From Acidimicrobiales bacterium (GTDB lineage Bacteria > Actinomycetota > Acidimicrobiia > Acidimicrobiales > Poriferisodaliceae): a DNA stretch of 14,687 nt. Under the pieces are notes generated by a model. It searched no databases. It was not told the DNA's origin and worked only from the letters and a program-made list of their open reading frames with translations. The stretch is taken from NCBI GenBank assembly GCA_020631315.1, contig JAHDHM010000005.1:1-14687 (forward strand), read 5' to 3'. Below, piece by piece: positions 6,210 to 14,687 of the stretch. Position numbers and translations under genes: made by a program. Positions within the stretch are counted from its first letter, which is position 1. Each line of letters opens with the position of its first letter.

Positions 6210-7739
6210 GTGACCGGTACGACCCCCAACGACCTCTCGAAGGTGGCGACACGTTTCGACGGGGTCGACATCGACGGTGCGTTGGCGGCGTCGAGGTTGG
6301 CGCTCGCCGTCCTCGTGGCCGTCATGGTCAGCAGAGCCGACGCCCCCTCGTCGTTGGCGTCCTCGGTCGTGATCGGCGTTGCTGTGCTGTCGGTCGCGAT
6401 GGAGATGCATCGCCGTTGGTCGTCCACCGCCCGTGAGCCGCGGCTTCGGCCCTTCCGGATCTTCGTCGATGTGATCCTGGCGCTCGCCGCGATGGTCGTG
6501 GTCGACGCCGTCGCGACGCCGCTGGTGTGGATCGCACTCCTCGTGCCGATGGTCGGCGCCGCAGTGCACTCCGGCCGAGCTGCGCTGATCGTGTGGGTCG
6601 CGTCGTCGACGGCCTACATCGCCGTGCTCGTCCTCGACCCCGAAACCGGCGCGTCGTCGTTCAGCCTCGGTCTGCAACAGCTGTTGGCTGCGTTTGCCTT
6701 CGGATCGCCACTGATCGCGTGGTCTGCCCGGATCGGCGACACGCTCGAGGTCGCTGCCGCGTCACGGCGCGACGCGATCTCGCGAGCGATGGCCATGAGG
6801 ACAGCCGGCTCGCAGTCTCGCGCGATGAGCGCTGCGACCTCGGAGTCCGAGGTCGACACTGCGCTCGTCGCGCTCGGCGAAGGTGTCGGCGCCAGCCACA
6901 CGGAACTGTGGTTCTTGGACGACGAGCGCCCGCTGCTGTTGTCGGCTCGCGGGAGTGGGCTCGCCGCAGCCTCTGGCCTCGGCCTCGTTCGGTCCCGATC
7001 GGGGACGGAGGCGACGGCGACGCTCCACGACGGCGACGCCGTGCGCAGCTGTGGACCGGCCGCGTGTGTCGTGGCTGCCATCCCGGAGCGCTCGCAGGTG
7101 GTCCGGTACTGGTTCCACGACGAAGCATCCGCATGGTGGGGCATCGACGCCATCGAGATCGCCGTGGGCAGCGCTCGAAACGCGGCGGATCAGCTCGATC
7201 GCGTGGCTGCGCTCGAGTCCTGGTCCGAGACGCTCGCCGAGCGTGCCAACACCGACCACCTGACCGGCCTCTACAACCGCGTCGGGCTGGAAGAGGCCAT
7301 CGACGCGTCACCGAACCAGGTGCAGGGCGTGCTGTATCTCGACCTCGACGGCTTCAAGGCCGTCAACGACACACACGGTCACGAGACGGGCGATGACGTG
7401 CTCGTCGTGGTCGCCAAGCGCTTCCAAGCCGTCGTCGGCGAAGGCGAGCTCCTCGCTCGGATGGGCGGCGACGAGTTCGTCGTCGTGGTCACCGGTGAAC
7501 CGACGTCAGCAGACGACATCACGCGACGTCTGGAGGCCGCTGCGGAGGAACTTCGCGCCGCGGTGGCCGACGAGATCGTTCTCGGCTCGCGGTCGGTGCG
7601 GCTCGGGGTGAGTGTCGGCACTGCGACGTTCACACAGGGCCAGTCGCTTCGGGCGCTCCTTCGTGAGGCCGACGTGGCGATGTACGAGCTCAAGCGAACT
7701 TCGGCGTCGAAGCCCGCGCCGGCACCGAGCACGGCCTGA
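6210..7739 (+). CDS. Membrane diguanylate cyclase (GAF-like + GGDEF)
   Basis: 509 residues. Four or five hydrophobic segments between about 25 and 172 form a membrane sensor region of no recognised family. Residues about 205-335 fit a GAF-like fold. The GGDEF domain starts at DHLTGLYNR (349-357), continues with LYLDLDGFKAVNDTHGHETGDDVL (metal-binding Asp378, substrate-binding Asn/Asp), and has an intact GGDEF at 419-423. The usual end follows (GVSVGTA, then LLREADVAMYELK). It should make c-di-GMP from two GTP. The RxxD inhibitory site expected just before GGDEF reads GEGE, so product inhibition through this site is probably absent. The start is GTG at 6210 with GGAG a short 4 nt upstream. The start is not certain, but later candidates cut into the membrane segments. 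It is divergent from the sensor gene and upstream of the HD-GYP gene. Confidence 0.9.
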   Translation: MTGTTPNDLSKVATRFDGVDIDGALAASRLALAVLVAVMVSRADAPSSLASSVVIGVAVLSVAMEMHRRWSSTAREPRLRPFRIFVDVILALAAMVVVDAVATPLVWIALLVPMVGAAVHSGRAALIVWVASSTAYIAVLVLDPETGASSFSLGLQQLLAAFAFGSPLIAWSARIGDTLEVAAASRRDAISRAMAMRTAGSQSRAMSAATSESEVDTALVALGEGVGASHTELWFLDDERPLLLSARGSGLAAASGLGLVRSRSGTEATATLHDGDAVRSCGPAACVVAAIPERSQVVRYWFHDEASAWWGIDAIEIAVGSARNAADQLDRVAALESWSETLAERANTDHLTGLYNRVGLEEAIDASPNQVQGVLYLDLDGFKAVNDTHGHETGDDVLVVVAKRFQAVVGEGELLARMGGDEFVVVVTGEPTSADDITRRLEAAAEELRAAVADEIVLGSRSVRLGVSVGTATFTQGQSLRALLREADVAMYELKRTSASKPAPAPSTA

Positions 7740-7776
7740 CCCCGGAACTCGCGCACCATCGTCCGACGCTGACTTC

Positions 7777-7808
7777 GCCTGAAGATCGACTGATCAGGCT
7801 TTCATTTG
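7777..7808 (+). terminator. Probable intrinsic terminator after the cyclase gene
   Basis: GCCTGA (7777-7782) can pair with TCAGGC (7794-7799), or GATC/GATC plus GCCT/AGGC with a small bulge. TTTCATTT follows directly, a T-rich tract unusual in this GC-rich window. If it works, the phosphodiesterase gene has its own promoter or depends on readthrough. Confidence 0.5.
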
Positions 7809-7854
7809 CGACGCTGCGTCCGATCTGGAGAAGGTGGGCAAGGGACCTACCCAG

Positions 7855-10800
7855 ATGTCGAAGGAACGCTCCCAGGCTTCCTGGGAAGCGAAGCCGTGGG
7901 CGGCGACGCTGATCCGCGTCGTCATCATCGGTCTGCCCATCCTCGCCTCCGTGCTGTTCGGCCTGTACGCGTCGGCCGCGATTCCGCCGGCGCGCCTGGG
8001 CGTCAACCGATGGATCTGGTGGCTCGGCCTCGTCATCCTGGCGACCGGCGTCGTGCGATTCGTCGACCTCTTCATCCGTCGCGCCAGCCCGCTCGCGATG
8101 CTCTTCCAGCTGTCGCTCGTGTTCCCCGACCAGACGCCGAGCCGATTCAAGACGGCGCTGCGGGCGGGCACGATCACCTCGACGAAAAAGCGGATCCAGT
8201 CGATCCAGCGGGAAGGCGTGAAGCTCATCGGCGAGGACGCAGTCTCGGCGCAGATGCTCGATCTCATCGGCCTGCTCGCCAAGCACGACAAGATGACGCG
8301 CGGCCACTCCGAACGCGTACGCGGTTACTCCGAGCTCATCGCCGAGCAGATGGGCATCGAGGGCCGCGACCTCGACAAGCTCCGCTGGGCCGCGCTGCTC
8401 CACGACATGGGCAAGTTGGACGTTCCGTCGGAGATCCTGAACAAGCCGGGACGTCCGTCCGAGGACGAGTGGAAGATCCTGTCCCAGCACCCCGCTGAGT
8501 CCGAGAAGTACCTCGAGCCGATCGCCGAGTGGCTCGGCGAGTGGCGACACGCCGCGGACGGTCACCACGAGAAGTGGGACGGCTCCGGCTACCCCAACGG
8601 CCTCAAGGGTCTCGAGATCCCGCTCGCCGCCCGCATCGTGGCGGTCGCCGACGCGTACGACGTCATGACGAGCACGCGCTCGTACAAGAAGCCGCTACCG
8701 GCCGAGGTCGCCCGCAAGGAGGTGTCGGACAACGCCGGCACCCAGTTCGACCCCGCTGTCGCTCGTGCCTTCCTCGAGATCGGCCTCGGTGACCTGCGCC
8801 GCGTCGGTGGGCGTGCCGCCTGGTTCGCCAGCCTGCCTGCGTTCCGCCAGATCCCCGTCGGCTCCGTCGCGCAGCCGGTCATCAGCGGCGTCGCTGCCGT
8901 CACGACGACCGTCGGAGCAGTGGTCGCGACCGGCCCGGAGATCGCGCCGCCGCCTCCGACGTCGGTGCCCGAGGCAGTTGCCGCTCCGTTCGAGGACAAC
9001 ACGGCGCCGATGATGGACCCGCAGCAGTTCATCCTCGCCGGTGTTCAGTTCGAGGGTCCCACCGGCCAAGGTGTCGCTGCGGTCGACCCCGAGGGTGCCG
9101 GCCTCACGTACTCGATCGCCGAGGGCGACCACCCCTTCGAGATCGATCCGGCAACAGGCGAGCTGTCGTTGGTTCGGGACTACGTCCCGGGTCCCAGCGG
9201 AACGTCCAGCTACGCGATCGAAGTGACGGTCAGCGACGGTGAGCTGTCGACGACGCGTACCCACGAGGTGCGGGTCATCGGCCGAGCCGGCCTTGCCCGA
9301 CCTGACCTCTTGTCCGCCACGATTCCGGAACGAGCGCCGGCGGGTGCGACAGTGACCACGGTCTTCGATCCGGATGCGGTCGATGAAGGCACGGTGCCCG
9401 AGCTGTTCGACAGTTCGTCGCTCTTCGCCCTGTCGAACGGTGCCGTCGTCGTCGCCGACGCGCTCGACTTCGAGACCGAGCCCAGCCATCGTGTCGAGGT
9501 CCGTTGGACCGAAGGTGGCCAGGATCGAGTCGCCTTCGTCGACATCAGCGTCGTGGACGAGAACGAAGCCCCGGCCGGAGCGGGGTCGACCGCGACGGTC
9601 GACGAGGGCGGGACCATCGAGCTCGATCCATCAGGACTCCACGCCGACCCTGAAGGTGGGTCGGTTCGACTCTCGTTCGTCGTGGACCCGGGCAGCTCGG
9701 GAACCGCAACTCTCGTCGACGGTCGCCTCCGTTACGTGCACGACGGTGGTGAGTCCGTCCGTGATCGCATCGCCTACCAGGTGGTCGACGACGCCGGGAA
9801 CGCTGCGACCGGCACGATCGACATCACCGTGACGCCGGTCAACGATCCTCCGACCATGACGGCTCAGTCGATCTCGGTCTCCGAGGCGACCGGCCCCGGT
9901 CCGACCGGCCGGTTCCTCCAGGCTCAGGACGTCGACAACGCAGCCGAACTCGAGTTCGCGCTCGTGCGGACCGACGGGCCGTTCGGGCTCACCTCAGCGG
10001 GGCAGGTGACGGTCGCGCAGGACGCTGCACTCGACCACGAGAGCGTCGCCAGCTACACGATGACCGTCACGGTGACCGACGGCGAGTTCAGCCTCACCGA
10101 GGACCACACGATCGTGATCTCGAACGCGAACGAGTCGCCTGCCGGAGCTGCTCAGACCTTCGAGGTCTCCGAAGGTGCCGCGGTCTCCGTCGAGTTGGGC
10201 ACGTTGCAGGCATCCGACCCCGATGGCGACACGCTGACGTGGAGCCTCGACGCGGCGGCGGACATCCCCTTCGCCGTCGGAGCGACGTCGGGTGCCGTGA
10301 CCGTTGCGGGCCCGATCGACTTCGAAGCCGTCCGGTCGTACGAGTTCACGGCTCGCGCCGCGGATGCGGGCGGTGCATCGATCAGCTTCCTCGTCACGGT
10401 CAACGTCGTCGACGTCGACGAGGGTCCCGAGGACGCCGACTTCGCAGTGACCGTGCTCGAAGGTGGCTCGGTGGACATCGACGTCTCGGGCCGTCACCGT
10501 GATCCGGAGGGTCGAGCGCTCGGTGTCGACGACATCATCAGCGGCGGCACTCGCGGCACCTCCGAGGTCGTCAGCGACCTGCGGCTCCGCTACACCCACG
10601 ACGGTGGCGAGTCGACGACGGACACCATCACGTACTCGGTTGCCGACCCAGGCGGCAACGCTGCGATCGGGGTGATCGCGATCACCGTCGTTCCGACGAA
10701 CGACGCACCGATCGTCGCGAACCAGACGATCTCGGTGAACGAGAACCTCGGTCAAGGCGGTACCGGGATGTTCGTGGCCGCATCGGATCCGGATCACTCG

Positions 10801-12252
10801 GCGAGCGATCTGGCCTTCGTCTCGACGACGACGGGTACCCCGTTCTCCGTCTCGAGTGTCGGCGAGCTCATGGTCGACCCCGGAGTGACGGTCGACCATG
10901 AAGCGCAGGCCACCTACCAACTGACCGTCGTGGTGAGCGATGGCGAACGCGACACCGAGGCGACCGTCACGGTGCAGGTCGTCGATCTCGACGACGCGCC
11001 GGTTCCACAGACCTCGACCGTTGCGGTGCCGGAGAACACGCCGCTCGGCGCCACCACACAGCAGCTCTCCGCGACGGATCAAGACACCGTGCAGGCCGAC
11101 CTCGTGTTCGACCTGCTCACCACCGGGCTGCCCTTCGCGATCGATGCCGACGGCACGATCGAAGTGACCGACCCACTCCGCTTCGACTTCGAGAGCGGCC
11201 TGCCGAACGACCTCGAATTCACGTACACGGTCTCGGACACCACCTCGACGATCGAACAGGTCGCTGTGCTGTCGATCACCGACGTCAACGAGGATCCGTC
11301 GGCCGGCTTCGTCAATCCGATGACCGCCGACGAAGAGGGTCCTGCGGCGACGATCCTCGGCAGCTTCACCTTCTCCGACCCGGATGGCGACACGATCTCG
11401 GCGTCGATCGCTGCCCTCGGAAACCCGGATCTCGACAACGACACCGAGCCGGCGTTCACTGCCGTCGTCATCGACGATCGCGTCGAGATCCGGATTCTCG
11501 ATGCGGACGACGTCGACTTCGGTGTCGCCGGTCAGGATTCGCTGTTGGACGTCGTGCTCGACGACGGCAACGGCGGTCAGGTGACGGTACCGGTCGAAGT
11601 CGCGACGGAGAGCCGGTTCGTGCGATCGCCACACTTCGGCGAGATCATCTTCACGGAGGTCGCCTGGCGGAGCCCGACGACGTCGGACACCGAGTTCGTC
11701 GAACTGTTGAACGTCGCTGCGGACGAGGTCGACATGACCGGCTGGTACCTCGGCGATCACGAGCCGGGGATCAACGAGTTGAACCCCGTCGAGACGGTCA
11801 TCGACCGTCCGCTTGCCTCTGGGCAGCGGATGACGATCTGGACCCGTGGTCAGTACCCGAACCACAACAACCACGGCGCACACAACATCGACCTCGGACT
11901 GGCGAACACCGGGCTGAATGAGAACGACGACCTGTGGCTGTTCGACGCCGAGGGCCGCCTCGTGGCGTTCATGGTCTGGGGTGACCTCACCGGTGAAGGC
12001 GTGCACGACCTCCCACCGATCGAGGCGTGGAGTCTCTGGGATGCGTCGGTCTCGGCCGAGCTCGGCAGCACCGCCTCCGTCGATCTCGACCAGTCGATCT
12101 CGCTCGGCCTGTCGACAGCGGCAGGCGCTGCTGACTCGCGGTGCTGGGAGCCGACGGCGACGGGCAATGCCGTGCCACGTTGTGCTGGTGCAGTGGCGAC
12201 GGCCGCGAACAACCCGGATGGCTACATCTCGAGTCCTGCCCGTCCGAACTAG
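7855..12252 (+). CDS. HD-GYP c-di-GMP phosphodiesterase fused to a cadherin/CSPG-repeat and lamin-tail surface region
   Basis: 1465 residues in one unbroken frame. Two N-terminal helices (about 16-43 and 53-73) precede a full HD-GYP domain (about 120-310). Its metal ligands look intact: GHSERV (His151), LLHDMGK (His183, Asp184, Lys187), QHP (His212), HHEKWDGSGYP (His237, His238, GYP 245-247) and VADAYD (Asp266). It should hydrolyse c-di-GMP. An Ala/Val/Thr-rich segment at about 335-360 is a third probable helix. If so, residues from about 370 on lie outside the cell: roughly seven cadherin/Ig-like units, two CSPG-like units (YVHDGGES near 627, YTHDGGES near 913) and a lamin-tail domain at about 1258-1400 (GEIIFTEVAW, TEFVELLN, VDMTGWYLG). 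The only two cysteines (1430, 1443) sit near the end. ATG 7855 has AAGGGA 9 nt upstream; GTG 7834 is an alternative start. Confidence 0.88.
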   Translation: MSKERSQASWEAKPWAATLIRVVIIGLPILASVLFGLYASAAIPPARLGVNRWIWWLGLVILATGVVRFVDLFIRRASPLAMLFQLSLVFPDQTPSRFKTALRAGTITSTKKRIQSIQREGVKLIGEDAVSAQMLDLIGLLAKHDKMTRGHSERVRGYSELIAEQMGIEGRDLDKLRWAALLHDMGKLDVPSEILNKPGRPSEDEWKILSQHPAESEKYLEPIAEWLGEWRHAADGHHEKWDGSGYPNGLKGLEIPLAARIVAVADAYDVMTSTRSYKKPLPAEVARKEVSDNAGTQFDPAVARAFLEIGLGDLRRVGGRAAWFASLPAFRQIPVGSVAQPVISGVAAVTTTVGAVVATGPEIAPPPPTSVPEAVAAPFEDNTAPMMDPQQFILAGVQFEGPTGQGVAAVDPEGAGLTYSIAEGDHPFEIDPATGELSLVRDYVPGPSGTSSYAIEVTVSDGELSTTRTHEVRVIGRAGLARPDLLSATIPERAPAGATVTTVFDPDAVDEGTVPELFDSSSLFALSNGAVVVADALDFETEPSHRVEVRWTEGGQDRVAFVDISVVDENEAPAGAGSTATVDEGGTIELDPSGLHADPEGGSVRLSFVVDPGSSGTATLVDGRLRYVHDGGESVRDRIAYQVVDDAGNAATGTIDITVTPVNDPPTMTAQSISVSEATGPGPTGRFLQAQDVDNAAELEFALVRTDGPFGLTSAGQVTVAQDAALDHESVASYTMTVTVTDGEFSLTEDHTIVISNANESPAGAAQTFEVSEGAAVSVELGTLQASDPDGDTLTWSLDAAADIPFAVGATSGAVTVAGPIDFEAVRSYEFTARAADAGGASISFLVTVNVVDVDEGPEDADFAVTVLEGGSVDIDVSGRHRDPEGRALGVDDIISGGTRGTSEVVSDLRLRYTHDGGESTTDTITYSVADPGGNAAIGVIAITVVPTNDAPIVANQTISVNENLGQGGTGMFVAASDPDHSASDLAFVSTTTGTPFSVSSVGELMVDPGVTVDHEAQATYQLTVVVSDGERDTEATVTVQVVDLDDAPVPQTSTVAVPENTPLGATTQQLSATDQDTVQADLVFDLLTTGLPFAIDADGTIEVTDPLRFDFESGLPNDLEFTYTVSDTTSTIEQVAVLSITDVNEDPSAGFVNPMTADEEGPAATILGSFTFSDPDGDTISASIAALGNPDLDNDTEPAFTAVVIDDRVEIRILDADDVDFGVAGQDSLLDVVLDDGNGGQVTVPVEVATESRFVRSPHFGEIIFTEVAWRSPTTSDTEFVELLNVAADEVDMTGWYLGDHEPGINELNPVETVIDRPLASGQRMTIWTRGQYPNHNNHGAHNIDLGLANTGLNENDDLWLFDAEGRLVAFMVWGDLTGEGVHDLPPIEAWSLWDASVSAELGSTASVDLDQSISLGLSTAAGAADSRCWEPTATGNAVPRCAGAVATAANNPDGYISSPARPN
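8968..11604 (+). repeat. Tandem cadherin/CSPG-like repeat array (coding)
   Basis: Within the HD-GYP fusion, residues about 372-1250 are units of about 85-100 residues. Recurring signatures are DPDGDT, LDHE or DFE before YxxTVTVxDG, and junctions such as VNDPP, TNDAP and DLDDAP. Approximate unit limits in residues: 372-475, 485-568, 572-663 (CSPG type), 664-757, 761-855, 858-950 (CSPG type), 951-1045, 1048-1145 and 1148-1250. The acidic loops are typical of calcium-binding surface repeats. The copies are diverged rather than identical. Confidence 0.78.
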
Positions 12253-12285
12253 TGAGCAGCCTGCGGAGGCTGGCGGACGAAGCTA

Positions 12286-12297
12286 CTGACCGGTCAG
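12286..12297. repeat. 12-bp perfect palindrome in the convergent gap
   Basis: CTGACCGGTCAG reads the same on both strands, 33 nt after the fusion-protein stop and 43 nt beyond the end of the deacetylase gene. With no loop it is a poor RNA hairpin, so a protein-binding site or chance is more likely than a terminator. No T-tract follows. Confidence 0.35.
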
Positions 12298-12339
12298 CCG
12301 GTACTTGCGAGGAGTATCGACGGCCGGCTGATGGAGCCG

Positions 12340-13383
<1,044 letters not shown>

Positions 13384-13390
13384 GGCACGC

Positions 13391-13396
13391 AGCGTA
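13391..13396 (-). promoter_or_regulatory. Possible -10 box giving a leaderless deacetylase mRNA
   Basis: On the minus strand TACGCT (TAnnnT) is followed by 7 nt and then the ATG, the spacing expected if transcription starts at the ATG. The absence of a ribosome binding site fits. A clear -35 is not visible. Confidence 0.35.
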
Positions 13397-13457
13397 CGAC
13401 CCGCGCTGTCGCCGAACCTCGGGTACGAGCAGTGGCGCAGCTGTCAGACTGACCGCC

Positions 13458-13490
13458 ATGGCCGTCGACAGCTCACAACGCCGTGGCTGA
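13458..13490 (+). other. Possible 10-codon leader ORF overlapping the MFS start
   Basis: ATG at 13458 opens a short frame, MAVDSSQRRG, whose TGA (13488-13490) lies just inside the transporter frame that begins with GTG at 13483. Neither start has a good Shine-Dalgarno. It could be a coupled upstream ORF or chance. Confidence 0.25.
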
Positions 13491-14687
13491 CGGCCGAGCG
13501 CCGGCCGACGCTTCGTCGCCACGAAGCTCGGCGTTCTGGACGGTGTGGGCGAGCTTCACCGCGTCGAACCTCGGCGACGGCTTCAGCTTCGTCGCCATGC
13601 CCCTCGTGGCCATCTCCATCACCGACGATGCCCGCCTGGTCGCGGCGGTCGCCGCGGCCCAGTATCTGCCGTTTCTGATCATCGGACTTCCGGCCGGCGT
13701 GCTGATCGACCGCCTCGACCGGCGTCGCATCGCGATGGCTGCGCAGCTGGTCCGGGCGCTCGTGGCCGGGTCGGTCGCTGCCGGTCTTGCCGCAGATGCC
13801 GTCTCGATCGCATGGTTGGCGGTCGCTGCGTTCGTTCTCGGATCGAGCGAGGTGCTCACCGACGGCGGGCTCCCGGCGTTGGTGCGCGAGGTGGTCCCGC
13901 CCGATGGGCTCGAGGTCGCCAATGCGCGCCTCATCGCGAGCCAACGGGTGAGCAACCAGTTCATCGGACCTCCGCTCGGTGCGCTGCTGTTCACGATCGA
14001 CTCGTCGCTCCCGTTCGTGGCTGCGGCTGGAGCGGCGGTCCTTGCCGTCGGGTTGTTGGCGAGGCTGGGCGGCTCGTTCCGTGCCGAACAGAGTGACGAG
14101 GTCGTGCCGCTCGTCCGCAGGACACTCGTCGGGCTGCGCTACGTGCTCGGCCACGACGTGCTGCGCCCGTTGGTCATCGCCGTGGGTGTGTTCTCGTTCG
14201 TCGGTTCGTCGCTGAACGCCACCTACGTCGTATTGATCACCGAGCGATTCGGCCTCGATGAGAGGGCGTACGGCGTGTTGCTCAGCGCCGACGCGTTGTC
14301 CTCGGTGGTCATGTCGCTGTTCGTCGCTCGCTTCATCGCGCGCACGAGCCACTCGACGAGCATGCGCTTCGCGATCGTCTGCTTCTGCATCGCGTCGTTC
14401 CTGGTCGGGCTGTCGACGACCGCGGTCGTCGCGTTCATCGCGGTGATCGTGAACGGCCTCTCCGACCCGGCGTGGAACGTCGTGAGCGGCACCGTCCGAC
14501 AACGCCTCGTGCCTGACGAGGTGTTCGGACGGATGATGACGGCCTACCTGTTCGTGGCGTGGGGACTCCGCCCGGTCGGCGCGTTGGTCGGCGGCCTCGT
14601 GGCCGAGATCTGGGGCCCGCAGTGGGTGCCGTTGCTCGGCGGTGTGATCGTCGGGTCGATGCTCGTGCTGGCCCGACCGATGTTCCG
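13483..14687 (+). CDS. MFS transporter, DHA3/EntS-like exporter (3' end cut off)
   Basis: The frame is open from GTG 13483 to the window edge, giving 401 residues, nearly a full major facilitator protein. It begins with a short hydrophilic stretch and then FWTVWASFTASNLGDGFSFVAMPLVA, a typical first helix of MFS_3 exporters. The motif-A loop between helices 2 and 3 is GVLIDRLDRRRIAM. Repeated hydrophobic helices follow, including VRPLVIAVGVFSFVGSS-like and GLSDPAWNVVSGTVRQRLVP segments, the latter a family signature in the C-terminal half. An in-frame TGA at 13450 rules out a longer start, and the GTG has no clear ribosome binding site. It is probably a drug, siderophore or metabolite efflux pump; the substrate is unknown. 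It diverges from the deacetylase gene across about 99 bp, so the two may share control. Confidence 0.87.
   Translation, partial: MADGRAPADASSPRSSAFWTVWASFTASNLGDGFSFVAMPLVAISITDDARLVAAVAAAQYLPFLIIGLPAGVLIDRLDRRRIAMAAQLVRALVAGSVAAGLAADAVSIAWLAVAAFVLGSSEVLTDGGLPALVREVVPPDGLEVANARLIASQRVSNQFIGPPLGALLFTIDSSLPFVAAAGAAVLAVGLLARLGGSFRAEQSDEVVPLVRRTLVGLRYVLGHDVLRPLVIAVGVFSFVGSSLNATYVVLITERFGLDERAYGVLLSADALSSVVMSLFVARFIARTSHSTSMRFAIVCFCIASFLVGLSTTAVVAFIAVIVNGLSDPAWNVVSGTVRQRLVPDEVFGRMMTAYLFVAWGLRPVGALVGGLVAEIWGPQWVPLLGGVIVGSMLVLARPMF

Noticed and set aside
9994..12006. A 670-codon open frame on the minus strand opposite the cadherin repeats
   Set aside because: It is a high-GC shadow of the fusion gene. 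The product is Arg/Asp/Val/His-rich with no domain or helices, and the plus-strand frame has clear domains throughout.
13444..14502. 352-codon highly charged minus-strand frame opposite the MFS gene
   Set aside because: It is a shadow. The plus-strand frame has MFS helices and motif A, and the minus-strand product is an Arg/Asp/Glu/His mixture without domains.

Overview
The window comes from a high-GC actinobacterial chromosome. Nearly every codon ends in G or C, many starts are GTG or TTG, and the two tRNA genes carry no encoded CCA. The mix of a surface protein with a CSLREA-type motif, a cadherin-repeat protein and a kinase-like phosphotransferase suggests an aquatic Acidimicrobiia (Ilumatobacter-like) bacterium. 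That placement is inference from gene content only.

Layout. Positions 1-1070 (minus strand): a small alpha/beta hydrolase, then the 5' part of an aminoglycoside-phosphotransferase/ecdysteroid-kinase-like gene that runs off the left edge. Positions 1071-1357: a gap with a stack of inverted repeats. Positions 1358-1664: tRNA-Cys(GCA) and tRNA-Val(GAC), each followed by a hairpin terminator. Positions 1714-6101 (minus strand): three genes read in the order membrane sensor-like protein, anchored beta-helix surface protein with a Thr-rich stalk, and PAS-LuxR regulator. The first two overlap by GTGA. Positions 6210-12252 (plus strand, divergent from the sensor): a membrane GAF-GGDEF diguanylate cyclase, then a 1465-residue protein that joins a cytoplasmic HD-GYP c-di-GMP phosphodiesterase to a long external array of cadherin/CSPG-like repeats and a lamin-tail domain. 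Positions 12340-13383 (minus strand): an acetylpolyamine amidohydrolase/histone-deacetylase-family enzyme. Positions 13483 to the right edge (plus strand): an MFS exporter, incomplete.

How it may work together. The block 1714-12252 looks like a signalling and cell-surface locus. One enzyme makes c-di-GMP and the next should degrade it. The degrading enzyme is fused in one reading frame to what looks like an adhesin, and across a 108-nt divergent promoter region lie a two-helix membrane sensor, a second surface protein and a LuxR-type regulator. I infer a self-contained system tying surface contact to c-di-GMP turnover. The fusion protein is the most striking item here. The flanking hydrolase, tRNA, deacetylase and transporter genes look like ordinary chromosome.
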